Shown here one piece after another: positions 1 to 5,464 of a stretch of 5,464 nucleotides of DNA; positions within the stretch are counted from its first letter, which is position 1; the number at the start of each line of letters is the position of its first letter. The notes under the pieces were generated by a model. It did not search any database and was not told the DNA's origin. It saw only the letters and a list, made by a program, of their open reading frames with translations. Made by a program: the position numbers and the translations under genes. The DNA is from Lysobacteraceae bacterium (GTDB lineage Bacteria > Pseudomonadota > Gammaproteobacteria > Steroidobacterales > Steroidobacteraceae). The DNA is taken from contig JAAYXG010000731.1 of NCBI GenBank assembly GCA_012516015.1, positions 1 through 5,464 on the forward strand, written 5' to 3'.

Positions 1-64
1 CGCAACGATTGACGCGAAGACTCGCGAAGAAACCGGGCGCTTTGAATGTGGCGGGACTTAAGGA
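1..64. other. Left-edge sequence, no assignable gene
   Basis: No gene can be supported here. Three plus-strand frames enter from the left edge: one stops at once (after Arg-Asn-Asp, TGA at 10-12), one runs 19 codons to TAA at 59-61, and the third stays open as part of a long antisense frame. Either of the first two could be the last codons of a convergent gene, but none shows a recognisable C-terminus and the third-position base composition does not favour one. A short direct repeat, CGCGAAGA, occurs at 13-20 and 23-30. There is no start codon for a minus-strand gene apart from a TTG at 3-5 with no context. Confidence 0.4.
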
Positions 65-156
65 CCTTGTCGCCCGGCGCAGGCCGGGATCCAGGGAAAA
101 AGCGGCGCGCCATGCGCGCAGAGGCCTGGACTCCGGCCTCGCCGGAGCGACGAAGG
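65..156. repeat. REP/MITE-like palindromic intergenic repeat
   Basis: This is a 92-bp imperfect inverted repeat. The outer arms are CCTTGTCGC (65-73) and GCGACGAAGG (147-156), which pair with one extra base. Each arm holds its own perfect hairpin: CCCGGC-GCAG-GCCGGG at 73-88 and CTCCGGC-CTC-GCCGGAG at 131-147. Next inside, GGATCCAGG (87-95) faces CCTGGACTCC (125-134), and the centre has GCGCG/CGCGC around CATG (105-119). The layout of two hairpin-bearing arms in opposite orientation is typical of paired REP units (BIME-like) or small non-autonomous elements. It lies about 80 bp past the permease stop and has no coding capacity of its own. It could protect the 3' end of the pump mRNA or help end transcription, although no T-run follows it. 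Whether it is repeated in the genome cannot be seen from one window. Confidence 0.7.
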
Positions 157-184
157 CGGGTATCCTTTTCCTCGGACAGCAGGG

Positions 185-201
185 CCTCCGCCGAAGCGAG
201 G
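185..201 (-). terminator. Possible 3' hairpin of the pump operon (weak)
   Basis: About 33 bases after the permease stop, the mRNA strand can fold CCTCGC-TTCG-GCGGAGG, a short stem with one bulged G closed by a C(UUCG)G tetraloop, which is unusually stable in RNA. There is no T-run after it, so it is not a canonical intrinsic terminator. It may act with the larger palindrome at 65-156 as a 3' stabiliser or with Rho. A separate perfect palindrome, CCCCGGGG, sits at 217-224. Confidence 0.25.
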
Positions 202-233
202 GTGGTACTACAAATTCCCCGGGGCAAAACCCT

Positions 234-3200
234 TTAATTCGATTCCGGCGGCCCCGGCACGCGCGTGATCACGAGCGGTTCGGTCGGTTTGCGCGTCTCC
301 GGACGTACGTCCGTGAACACGATGGGCGACGTTTCAGCTTCGACGACCGCAGCTTTCTGACGGCGCGCCTTCAGACGGCCCGTGAAACCATAGATATATG
401 TGTAGAGCACCGGCACGACCAGCAGCGTGAGCAGCGTCGAGGTGATCACGCCGCCGATCACCGCGCGCCCCATCGGCGCGAGCAACTCGCCGCCCGTGCC
501 CGCACCGATCGACATCGGCAGCATGCCGAAGATCATGGCCATCGTCGTCATCAAGATCGGACGCAACCGGACTTGCCCCGCCTCCCAGATCGCCTCGTGC
601 AGCGACTTGCCCTGACGCAAGGCGTGATTCGTGAAATCGACGAGCAAGATCGCGTTCTTCGTCACGAGACCCATCAGCATGATGAAGCCGATGATCGAGA
701 AGATGTTGAGCGTCGTGCCCGTGATGAGCAGCGCGAGCAAGACACCGATCAAGGACAGGGGCAGCGAGGCCATGATCGCGATCGGCTGGAAGAAGCTCCC
801 GAACTGCGAAGCGAGCACGAAGTAGATGAACATCACGGCCAAGCTCAGTGCCGCGAGCGCGGCGCTCGAAAGCTCGCTCATGTCTTGCTGCTCGCCGCCG
901 ACTTCGATGCGATAGCCGAGCGGCAGCTCCATTGCCTTTGCGATCTTCTCCGCATCCGCACCGACATCGCCGGTCGGCCTGCCTTCGGCATTGGCGTACA
1001 CCGAGATGCGCCGCTGCATGTTCAAACGCTTGATCTGCTCGGGCGTCGTCGTGTGCACGAGATCGGCCACTTGGCGCAGCGGCACGAGCATCGAGTTGCC
1101 GTTCGCATCGACGCGCGCGCTGCTGATGTAGAGGTCGCCGAGATCGGCCGTGATCTCGCGCTGCTGTTTCGGCAAGCGCACGATGACGTCGTAGTCCTGG
1201 CCGTCGGGCCCGAGCCACGTCGTGATCTGGTCCCCCGCGATCAACGGACGCAGCGCGTTGCCGATGCGCGCGGTCGTGAGGCCGAGGTCGCTCGCCATTT
1301 CGTTGTTGATGCGTACCGCGATCGTCGGTGTCGCGCCCTTCTCGCTGCTCTCGAGATCGACGATGCCCGGCACTGCCGCGAGACGGCGCATGAGCTCCTG
1401 CGAGAGCTCCGTGAGCTTCGCGTTGTCGGGACCGAGGACGGAGATGAACACCGGCTGCCATCCGATCTTTGCCGTCAATCCAGCCATGCGATTCACGCGC
1501 TCGCGGATCTCCTGCTCGATTTCCTTCTGCGGACGACGGCCGCTCTCGGCAATGTCGCTCAAACGCACGAGCAATTGCGCATAGTTGCGGCCTTCGTCGG
1601 TGCCGACGGTCGTGACGATCGTCTGCACACCGTCGACCTGATGCAGCATGTCCTCCACGTCGCGCACTTTCGCATCGGTGTACTCCAGACTCGACCCGAT
1701 CGGCGTGTTGAGGCGCAGGAAGATCACGCCGTCGTCGCTCTGCGGAACGAACTCGACGCCGATCTTGGGCACGAGCAGGAAGCTGCCGAAGAACGAGCCT
1801 GCGGCGATCAACAGCAGCAACGAACGCGGGCTCAAGCTCGCCCAGCGCGGCAGCTGCGCCTCCCGATCCGCTGCCTTGTGCCGCGCGAGATGCGCAAGCC
1901 CCGGGATCCCGTAGCGGCGACCGCTCAAAGCCCAGCGCAGCAGACGATCGTACAGTCGATGTGCCGCCTCGATACCCGCTTCGACCCGCTCCATGAGACG
2001 GCCGAGCCACGGCATGCGACGAAAGCGTCCTTCCTTCGGATCGGGCCAAACCGAGGACAGCATCGGATCGAGCGTGAAGCTCACGAACAGCGACACGGCG
2101 ACGGCGACGGCGACGGTGATGCCGAACTGCAGAAAGAATCGACCGATGGCGCCGCTCATGAATGCGACGGGTACGAACACCGCGAGGATCGCGAAGGTCG
2201 TCGCCATCACGGCAAGGCCGATTTCCTCAGTGCCTTCGAGCGCCGCCGTGCGATGGTCCTTGCCCATGCTCGCGTGACGGACGATGTTCTCGCGCACGAC
2301 GATCGCATCGTCGATCAGCAGGCCGATGCACAGCGACAGCGCCATCAGCGTCATGAAGTTGAGCGTAAAGCCGAAGAAGTGCAGCGCGATGAAGGTCGCG
2401 ATGACGGAAATCGGCAGCGTGAGCGCGGTAATGACGGTCGAGCGCCACGAATGCAGGAACAGGAAGACGATCAGCACCGTGAGTGCGGCGCCTTCCATGA
2501 TCGTGCTCTTGACGCGGTCGAGCGAAGCCTCGATCCACTCCGAGTTCGACCACACGGTTGCAATCTGCACGTCCTCGGGCAGCCGCTCTCTGAGCTCCTT
2601 GACGGCTTCTTCGATCGCTTTGCCCGTCTCGACGACGTTCGCCTGCTGCATGCGATAGACATACACCGAGACGGATGGCCGCCCGTCGGTGCGCGCGATC
2701 GAAGTCTCTTCGGCCTCGCCGTCGACGATGTCGGCGACTTGATGAAGATACACAGGCGCGCCGCCTTGATTCGCGACGATAATCCGCTCGAAGCCGCGCG
2801 GATCTTTGATCTTGCCTTCGACGCGCACGAGCCGATCGCTTGCGCCGTGCGTAATGATGCCCGCCGGCAAATCCTGGTTTGCAGCTTGAATGGCGGCGAT
2901 CACCTGATCGACGCCGACGCGATAACCCTGCATCGCATCGGGACGCAGGAAGATCTGTATCTGCCGCTCGACCGAGCCGCCGGTCCAGATATGCCCAACG
3001 CCATGGGCATTCTCCAGTCGCTTGACGATCTGCTGGTCGACGAGCGTCGAGACCTCGCGCAGGCTGCGAGTATTGGAATAGACGGTGAGGTTGACGACAG
3101 GCTGCTGACTGCCGTCGGTGCTCGCACGCGTGATCTGCGGATCGCGGACTTCGCGCGGCATCCACGGTTTGACTTGCGCGACCTTGTCGCGCACCTCCTG

Positions 3201-3515
3201 CGTCGCCGTCGCGATATCGACGTCGAGCTCGAATTGAACTTGGATGTTCGCGGAACCTTCGCGTGCGGTCGCGAAGATGTCCTTCACGCCGTCGACCGAG
3301 TTGATGACGTTCTCGATCGGCTTGATGACGTCGCTTTCGATCGCTTCCGGCGAGGCACCCGGGTACGGCACATAGATGTAGACCTCGGGCGCGTTGACCT
3401 CCGGCATCTGCTCGACCGGCAGCAGGCGATACGAGAACAACCCTAGCACGACCAACGCGAACATGACCATGCTCGCGAAGACCGGTTGATTGATGCTGGT
3501 GCGGGTGATCCACAT
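234..3515 (-). CDS. RND (HAE1-type) efflux pump inner-membrane permease
   Basis: Proton-driven inner-membrane transporter of a tripartite efflux pump (AcrB/MexB-like HAE1 family); substrate unknown. The protein has 1093 residues, against about 1050 for AcrB. By hydrophobicity it has TM1 (12-30), a first periplasmic porter domain (31-338), TM2-TM6 (340-485), a cytoplasmic linker (490-564), TM7 (565-584), a second periplasmic domain (585-881) and TM8-TM12 (882-1040). The proton-relay residues are present: the Asp pair D402/D403 in [10 protein letters not shown] (TM4), K953 in [10 protein letters not shown] (TM10), and R983 and T990 in RLRPILMT (TM11). The TM10 lysine fits drug exporters better than CusA-type metal exporters. 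The loop after TM7 reads [10 protein letters not shown], matching the family. Odd features are a linker roughly 30 residues longer than AcrB's and a polar tail of about 50 residues. The ATG at 3513-3515 gives the usual family N-terminus ([11 protein letters not shown]), but its Shine-Dalgarno match is poor. It ends in TAA and is probably co-transcribed with the adaptor upstream. Confidence 0.96.
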   Translation of the reverse strand: MWITRTSINQPVFASMVMFALVVLGLFSYRLLPVEQMPEVNAPEVYIYVPYPGASPEAIESDVIKPIENVINSVDGVKDIFATAREGSANIQVQFELDVDIATATQEVRDKVAQVKPWMPREVRDPQITRASTDGSQQPVVNLTVYSNTRSLREVSTLVDQQIVKRLENAHGVGHIWTGGSVERQIQIFLRPDAMQGYRVGVDQVIAAIQAANQDLPAGIITHGASDRLVRVEGKIKDPRGFERIIVANQGGAPVYLHQVADIVDGEAEETSIARTDGRPSVSVYVYRMQQANVVETGKAIEEAVKELRERLPEDVQIATVWSNSEWIEASLDRVKSTIMEGAALTVLIVFLFLHSWRSTVITALTLPISVIATFIALHFFGFTLNFMTLMALSLCIGLLIDDAIVVRENIVRHASMGKDHRTAALEGTEEIGLAVMATTFAILAVFVPVAFMSGAIGRFFLQFGITVAVAVAVSLFVSFTLDPMLSSVWPDPKEGRFRRMPWLGRLMERVEAGIEAAHRLYDRLLRWALSGRRYGIPGLAHLARHKAADREAQLPRWASLSPRSLLLLIAAGSFFGSFLLVPKIGVEFVPQSDDGVIFLRLNTPIGSSLEYTDAKVRDVEDMLHQVDGVQTIVTTVGTDEGRNYAQLLVRLSDIAESGRRPQKEIEQEIRERVNRMAGLTAKIGWQPVFISVLGPDNAKLTELSQELMRRLAAVPGIVDLESSEKGATPTIAVRINNEMASDLGLTTARIGNALRPLIAGDQITTWLGPDGQDYDVIVRLPKQQREITADLGDLYISSARVDANGNSMLVPLRQVADLVHTTTPEQIKRLNMQRRISVYANAEGRPTGDVGADAEKIAKAMELPLGYRIEVGGEQQDMSELSSAALAALSLAVMFIYFVLASQFGSFFQPIAIMASLPLSLIGVLLALLITGTTLNIFSIIGFIMLMGLVTKNAILLVDFTNHALRQGKSLHEAIWEAGQVRLRPILMTTMAMIFGMLPMSIGAGTGGELLAPMGRAVIGGVITSTLLTLLVVPVLYTYIYGFTGRLKARRQKAAVVEAETSPIVFTDVRPETRKPTEPLVITRVPGPPESN
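2097..2120. repeat. Hexanucleotide microsatellite inside permease TM6
   Basis: Three perfect copies of GGCGAC (2097-2114, plus strand) are followed by one imperfect copy, GGTGAT (2115-2120). On the coding strand they encode the alternating Val-Ala stretch in TM6 (residues about 466-473, TVAVAVAVS). The length of this stretch matches AcrB's TM6 (TIVSAMALS), so it has not visibly expanded. Slippage by one unit would stay in frame and add or remove a Val-Ala pair. Confidence 0.7.
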
Positions 3516-3522
3516 ATCTCGT

Positions 3523-3552
3523 GGGCTCGGGGCTTGGGGCTCGGGGCGTGGG
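3523..3552 (+). other. G-quadruplex-type G-tract in the intercistronic gap
   Basis: Five G-runs (3523-3525, 3529-3532, 3536-3539, 3543-3546, 3550-3552) are separated by four loops of exactly three bases (CTC, CTT, CTC, CGT). This is a textbook G3+N3 quadruplex motif on the plus strand, the template for the pump mRNA. It includes an 11-base direct repeat, GGGCTCGGGGC, at 3523-3533 and 3537-3547 (period 14). The mRNA is correspondingly C-rich immediately before the permease start, seven bases away, and lacks a purine-rich ribosome binding site there. The motif match is exact; folding and function are inference. Confidence 0.6.
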
Positions 3553-3556
3553 CCAG

Positions 3557-3563
3557 AAAAAAA
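3557..3563 (-). promoter_or_regulatory. Intercistronic T-run in the mRNA (possible attenuator)
   Basis: Seven consecutive T's on the minus strand, part of TTCTTTTTTTC, lie about 60 bases past the adaptor stop. Just upstream is a weak stem, AACC/GGTT, with a 10-base loop (3565-3582). A stem of four pairs is too weak for a confident intrinsic terminator. With the C-rich stretch that follows, however, the gap could lower permease expression relative to the adaptor. The rest of 3516-3622 shows no gene and no convincing promoter. Confidence 0.2.
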
Positions 3564-3622
3564 GAACCAGGTGCCGAAGGTTGCCTAGTGTCGTGATGCT
3601 CTAACCAGCGTCTCTACTGGCG

Positions 3623-4978
3623 TCAGCCGTCGGTGCGCGATGCTTCGACAGTTGCGCGGGCAGGCTTGATATCCGTGCCGATCACTTTCGCGGCGGCACC
3701 GGGCTTGCGATCGCCGATATCGGCAACGATGACATGCTCGCCGCCAACGAGCCCGCTGCGGATCTCGGCGTAGCCTTCGCTCTCCACCTGCGTGCCGATC
3801 GTCACGGCCTTGCGGGCGATCTTGCCGTCTTCCAATGTATACACATAGGGCGCGCTCGCCTCGTAGCGCAACGCGCGCTGCGGCACCGCAAGCACGGGCT
3901 CCGACGAGGAGAGCTGGAGGGTGCCTTGAGCGAACATGCCGCCCTTCAACGCTTGATCTTCATTCGGCACGGCGATGTAGACGTTGATCGCGCGCGAGCC
4001 TTCTTCGGTCACGGGGCTGATGCGTTGCACCTTGCCCTCGAAGACGCGATCGCTGAAGCCGCCGAACTTGAAGCGCGCGATCTGACCGACCTCGACAGAC
4101 GGGATTTCCACTGCGGGCACGGCCGCACTCAGCAACATCTGACGCAGATCGACGAGGGTTACGATCGCCGAATCGGGCGAGACCTTCTCGCCGGGCTCCA
4201 CCAAGCGGCGCGCGATCGTGCCATCGAACGGCGCGCGCACAGTCGCATCTTCCAGATTGATCTTCGCAAGCCGCGCTTGGGCCTCGGCAAGCTTCAAATT
4301 GGCCACGCTGCCGGCGTATGCCGATTCGGTGGCCTCATACGTGTTCTGGGATATGAAGCGCTCTTCGAGAAGTCGGCGGTTCTTGTCTCGATTCAAAGTG
4401 GCGAGCTCGAGATCGGCGCGCGCCTTTTCGACCGCCGCGAGCTCTCGTTCGTACTGCGCCAGCAAGTTGCGCGTATCGATGCGAGCGATGATGTCGCCTG
4501 CAGCCACCTGCTGACCTTCGCGCACGGTCACGGCTTCGACTTCACCGCTGACTTTCGCCTTGACGGTCGCTTGCACGATCGGCGCGATCGAGCCCGAGAG
4601 CGGAATGCGGCGCGTCAATACGCGAGGTTCGGCGACGGCGACGTCGATCGACGCGAGCTCGAGCGGGGGCTGCGGCGCGTCCGCTGCCTGCTCGGCCGCG
4701 GATCCCGCCGGCTCGCGCATGAATGCCCAGACGACGCCTGCCGCAACGAGCGCGACCAACGCGAGGAGGGCCGGCTTGAGCTTGCTGCCGGGACGCGCCG
4801 GGCTCCCTTTCGGATAGATACCGCCATGAACGTCGTCCGGCAGCCGATTCGGGAACGTGGCAATGCGACCGGTAGCCGAGTCGCCATCGGGACTGCGCTC
4901 GTCCTGCGCACCGGTGTCCGTACCGGCTTCCGAATGTGGGGTTTCCATGATCGCTTGCTGCCTTGCCTGAGTACTCAC
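3623..4978 (-). CDS. RND efflux periplasmic adaptor (membrane fusion protein)
   Basis: Adaptor (HlyD/AcrA-type) that links the permease to an outer-membrane channel. The 451 residues show the usual order: one TM anchor (about 69-87, LKPALLALVALVAAGVVWAF), first half of the lipoyl domain (129-172, GSIAPIVQATVKAKVSGEV then VREGQQVAAGDIIARID), an alpha-helical hairpin likely to form coiled coils (173-243), second lipoyl half (245-281, VRAPFDGTIARRLVEPGEKV), a beta-barrel (about 282-360) and a membrane-proximal domain (about 362-440). There is no lipobox and no cysteine in the protein, so it is anchored by the TM segment rather than by lipid. The first 66 residues are polar and acidic and precede the TM, so they should stay in the cytoplasm, which is unusual for AcrA-type adaptors. 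The GTG start (4976-4978) is chosen for its GGAG at 4984-4987; an ATG at 4946-4948 would give 441 residues. It ends in TGA and is followed by its permease. Confidence 0.95.
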   Translation of the reverse strand: MSTQARQQAIMETPHSEAGTDTGAQDERSPDGDSATGRIATFPNRLPDDVHGGIYPKGSPARPGSKLKPALLALVALVAAGVVWAFMREPAGSAAEQAADAPQPPLELASIDVAVAEPRVLTRRIPLSGSIAPIVQATVKAKVSGEVEAVTVREGQQVAAGDIIARIDTRNLLAQYERELAAVEKARADLELATLNRDKNRRLLEERFISQNTYEATESAYAGSVANLKLAEAQARLAKINLEDATVRAPFDGTIARRLVEPGEKVSPDSAIVTLVDLRQMLLSAAVPAVEIPSVEVGQIARFKFGGFSDRVFEGKVQRISPVTEEGSRAINVYIAVPNEDQALKGGMFAQGTLQLSSSEPVLAVPQRALRYEASAPYVYTLEDGKIARKAVTIGTQVESEGYAEIRSGLVGGEHVIVADIGDRKPGAAAKVIGTDIKPARATVEASRTDG

Positions 4979-4983
4979 AACGG

Positions 4984-4987
4984 CTCC
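4984..4987 (-). promoter_or_regulatory. Ribosome binding site of the adaptor gene (GGAG)
   Basis: GGAG on the minus strand lies five bases before the GTG at 4976-4978. The alternative ATG ten codons downstream has only GGCAG about nine bases before it. The better match and spacing favour the GTG start. Confidence 0.55.
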
Positions 4988-5005
4988 ATCGTGCTCTCGC
5001 CCGTA

Positions 5006-5034
5006 AGCGTAGCACTGGCTAGATCGGAGATCGA
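5006..5034 (-). promoter_or_regulatory. Candidate sigma-70-type promoter of the pump operon
   Basis: On the minus strand, TGCTACGCT gives an extended -10 (TG-n-TANNNT; hexamer at 5006-5011). After a 17-base spacer, TCGATC at 5029-5034 matches the -35 consensus TTGACA at three of six positions. A start near 4999 would leave a leader of about 20 bases carrying the GGAG ribosome binding site, a sensible geometry. The -35 match is weak, as expected if an activator is needed, and nothing proves this is the used promoter. Another AT-rich stretch, TAATAT near 5120, has no -35. Confidence 0.3.
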
Positions 5035-5041
5035 AGAACGC
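5021..5041. promoter_or_regulatory. Three 7-bp repeats over the -35 region (operator candidate)
   Basis: The plus strand reads AGATCGG, AGATCGA, AGAACGC: three head-to-tail heptamers that decay from left to right. They overlap two small inverted repeats, GATC-GGA-GATC (5022-5032) and GAAC-GCG-GTTC (5036-5046). Together they cover the candidate -35 and the bases just upstream, where a repressor or activator would bind. No regulator gene is in the window to pair with them. Confidence 0.25.
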
Positions 5042-5224
5042 GGTTCACGGCCCGACACCGGCTAACGGCGGCGACCCGCTTTGCGTTTGGACACCACGGC
5101 GCTGAAAAAGGTTACGGGCTCTCGCGAAATATTACGTCACACGCCCCCGGGCGCGCAGTGGGATATTCCATGAATGCCCAGTTTCGCCCCTGTTGGAAGG
5201 TCATCGGACTGCTATGCAGATCGC

Positions 5225-5404
5225 GGTTGACGGTTGACGGCTCAGAGGGTCGACGGCTCTGCCCCTTTGCCAATGTGTCCAGGCATCGGACCCAAAGTGC
5301 CCGCCCCGTCAGAGCGGACACTTGGGACACTTGTAGGAGCATACGGGCCTAGAATCGATCGACAGGCTGGTCCAGAGGGCCTTTCTGGCCGTCAACGGTC
5401 AGCC
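5225..5404. repeat. 180-bp segment framed by a 17-bp inverted repeat
   Basis: GGTTGACGGTTGACGGC (5225-5241) and the reverse complement of 5388-5404 (GGCTGACCGTTGACGGC) agree at 15 of 17 positions, and with one gap the likeness runs a few bases further inward. The left copy is itself a tandem of GGTTGAC. Between them lie a second copy of GACGGCTC (5236-5243 and 5252-5259), the stem-loop at 5271-5333 and a small hairpin, CCAGA/TCTGG, at 5372-5388. The arrangement fits a decayed miniature element, but no clear target-site duplication is visible at the borders and no transposase remains. Confidence 0.35.
5271..5333. repeat. Long imperfect stem-loop with four GGACACTTG-like motifs
   Basis: The core stem pairs CCCAAAGTGCCCGC (5291-5304) with GCGGACACTTGGG (5314-5326): twelve pairs with one bulge and one mismatch, around a nine-base loop. 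Alternatively or in addition, CAATGTGTCC (5271-5280) pairs with GGACACTTG (5325-5333). The motif GGACACTTG occurs as a perfect tandem (5316-5324, 5325-5333), and related copies lie in the opposite orientation (5271-5280 and 5292-5302). No T-run follows on either strand, so it is not an obvious terminator. It could be a regulator binding array or the remains of a transposon end. Confidence 0.45.
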
Positions 5405-5464
5405 TCGAGAAGTGTAACTTTCGGGTCCGCGCTGGTGTTTGCACCTTAAACGATCGTAAGCCAG

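Larger units (their letters stand above)
5042..5464. other. Right-hand region with no convincing gene
   Basis: Apart from the repeat structures listed separately, I see no supported gene. A frame on the minus strand (5112-5342, 76 codons) and several on the plus strand cross the palindromes, lack ribosome binding sites and have no recognisable content. A minus-strand frame enters from the right edge and ends at TAG 5349-5351 (38 codons); it could be the tail of an upstream gene, but that is not decidable here. No plus-strand frame with a start remains open at the right edge, so no divergent gene begins in the window. Confidence 0.5.

Noticed and set aside
2..61. Plus-strand 19-codon tail ending in TAA, possible convergent gene end
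   Set aside because: Too short and without recognisable sequence; other plus-strand frames are equally possible.
334..2049. 571-codon minus-strand frame within the permease
   Set aside because: Out-of-frame reading of the permease gene; the product is Arg/Ala-rich without a fold signature, and the permease frame is intact throughout.
9..3446. 1145-codon open frame on the plus strand opposite the permease
   Set aside because: It mirrors a clear RND permease, its product is rich in Arg, His and Asp with no recognisable domain, and long antisense frames are expected when the real gene has G/C-rich third positions.
4975..4989. Mini-ORF ATG GAG CCG TTG TGA whose stop overlaps the adaptor GTG start
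   Set aside because: Its ATG overlaps the GGAG used for the GTG start and has no ribosome binding site of its own; most likely coincidental.
3734..5065. 443-codon open frame on the plus strand opposite the adaptor
   Set aside because: Same antisense effect; low-complexity Arg/Asp-rich product and no ribosome binding site.
5112..5342. 76-codon minus-strand frame upstream of the adaptor
   Set aside because: No Shine-Dalgarno, crosses the palindromic stem-loop, and has no recognisable sequence.
5441..5452. GGTG-TTTG-CACC-type hairpin near the right edge, considered as a terminator
   Set aside because: Four-pair stem with no T-run; too weak to call.
5349..5462. Minus-strand frame open from the right edge to a TAG stop, possible C-terminus of an upstream gene
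   Set aside because: 38 codons with only moderate third-position GC. It overlaps one arm of the inverted repeat and a second minus-strand frame is also open from the edge; this cannot be decided without flanking sequence.
1..5464. CRISPR array, tRNA or rRNA genes, and intact insertion sequences
   Set aside because: No regularly spaced repeats with unique spacers, no cloverleaf or rRNA-like stretches, and no transposase reading frame were seen.

Overview
The window is GC-rich (by eye near 60% GC, with strong G/C at third codon positions of the two real genes). It carries one recognisable operon on the minus strand, a two-gene RND (resistance-nodulation-division) efflux pump. Transcription runs right to left: a periplasmic adaptor (membrane fusion protein, 3623-4978) comes first, then, after a 107-bp gap, a HAE1-type inner-membrane permease (234-3515). 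Both reading frames are intact from start to stop. A Gram-negative proteobacterium is implied, because this pump type spans two membranes. The palindromic intergenic repeat at the left edge resembles repeats I associate with Xanthomonadales-like gammaproteobacteria; that placement is only a guess.

Layout from left to right: 1-64 is short sequence with no assignable gene; 65-156 is a 92-bp imperfect inverted repeat (REP/MITE-like) downstream of the pump operon; 185-201 is a small hairpin just past the permease stop; 234-3515 is the permease; 3516-3622 is the intercistronic gap, with a five-run G-tract motif on the plus strand (C-rich in the mRNA) and a T-run in the mRNA; 3623-4978 is the adaptor; 4979-5041 holds the adaptor's ribosome binding site, a candidate promoter and short repeats that could be operator sites; 5042-5464 has no convincing gene, but contains a long imperfect stem-loop (5271-5333) framed by a 15/17 inverted repeat (5225-5241 and 5388-5404).

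How the genes work together: the permease would use the proton gradient to capture substrates from the periplasm or outer leaflet, and the adaptor would bridge it to a TolC-type outer-membrane channel. No outer-membrane channel gene and no regulator gene lies in the window, so the channel is presumably encoded elsewhere. Substrates cannot be read from the sequence. I see no evidence of a new kind of system. The points worth a second look are a roughly 29-residue insertion in the permease's central cytoplasmic linker, an unusual N-terminal cytoplasmic extension of the adaptor, the G-tract in the intercistronic gap, and the repeat structures at both ends. The two very long plus-strand open frames opposite the genes are read as antisense shadows.
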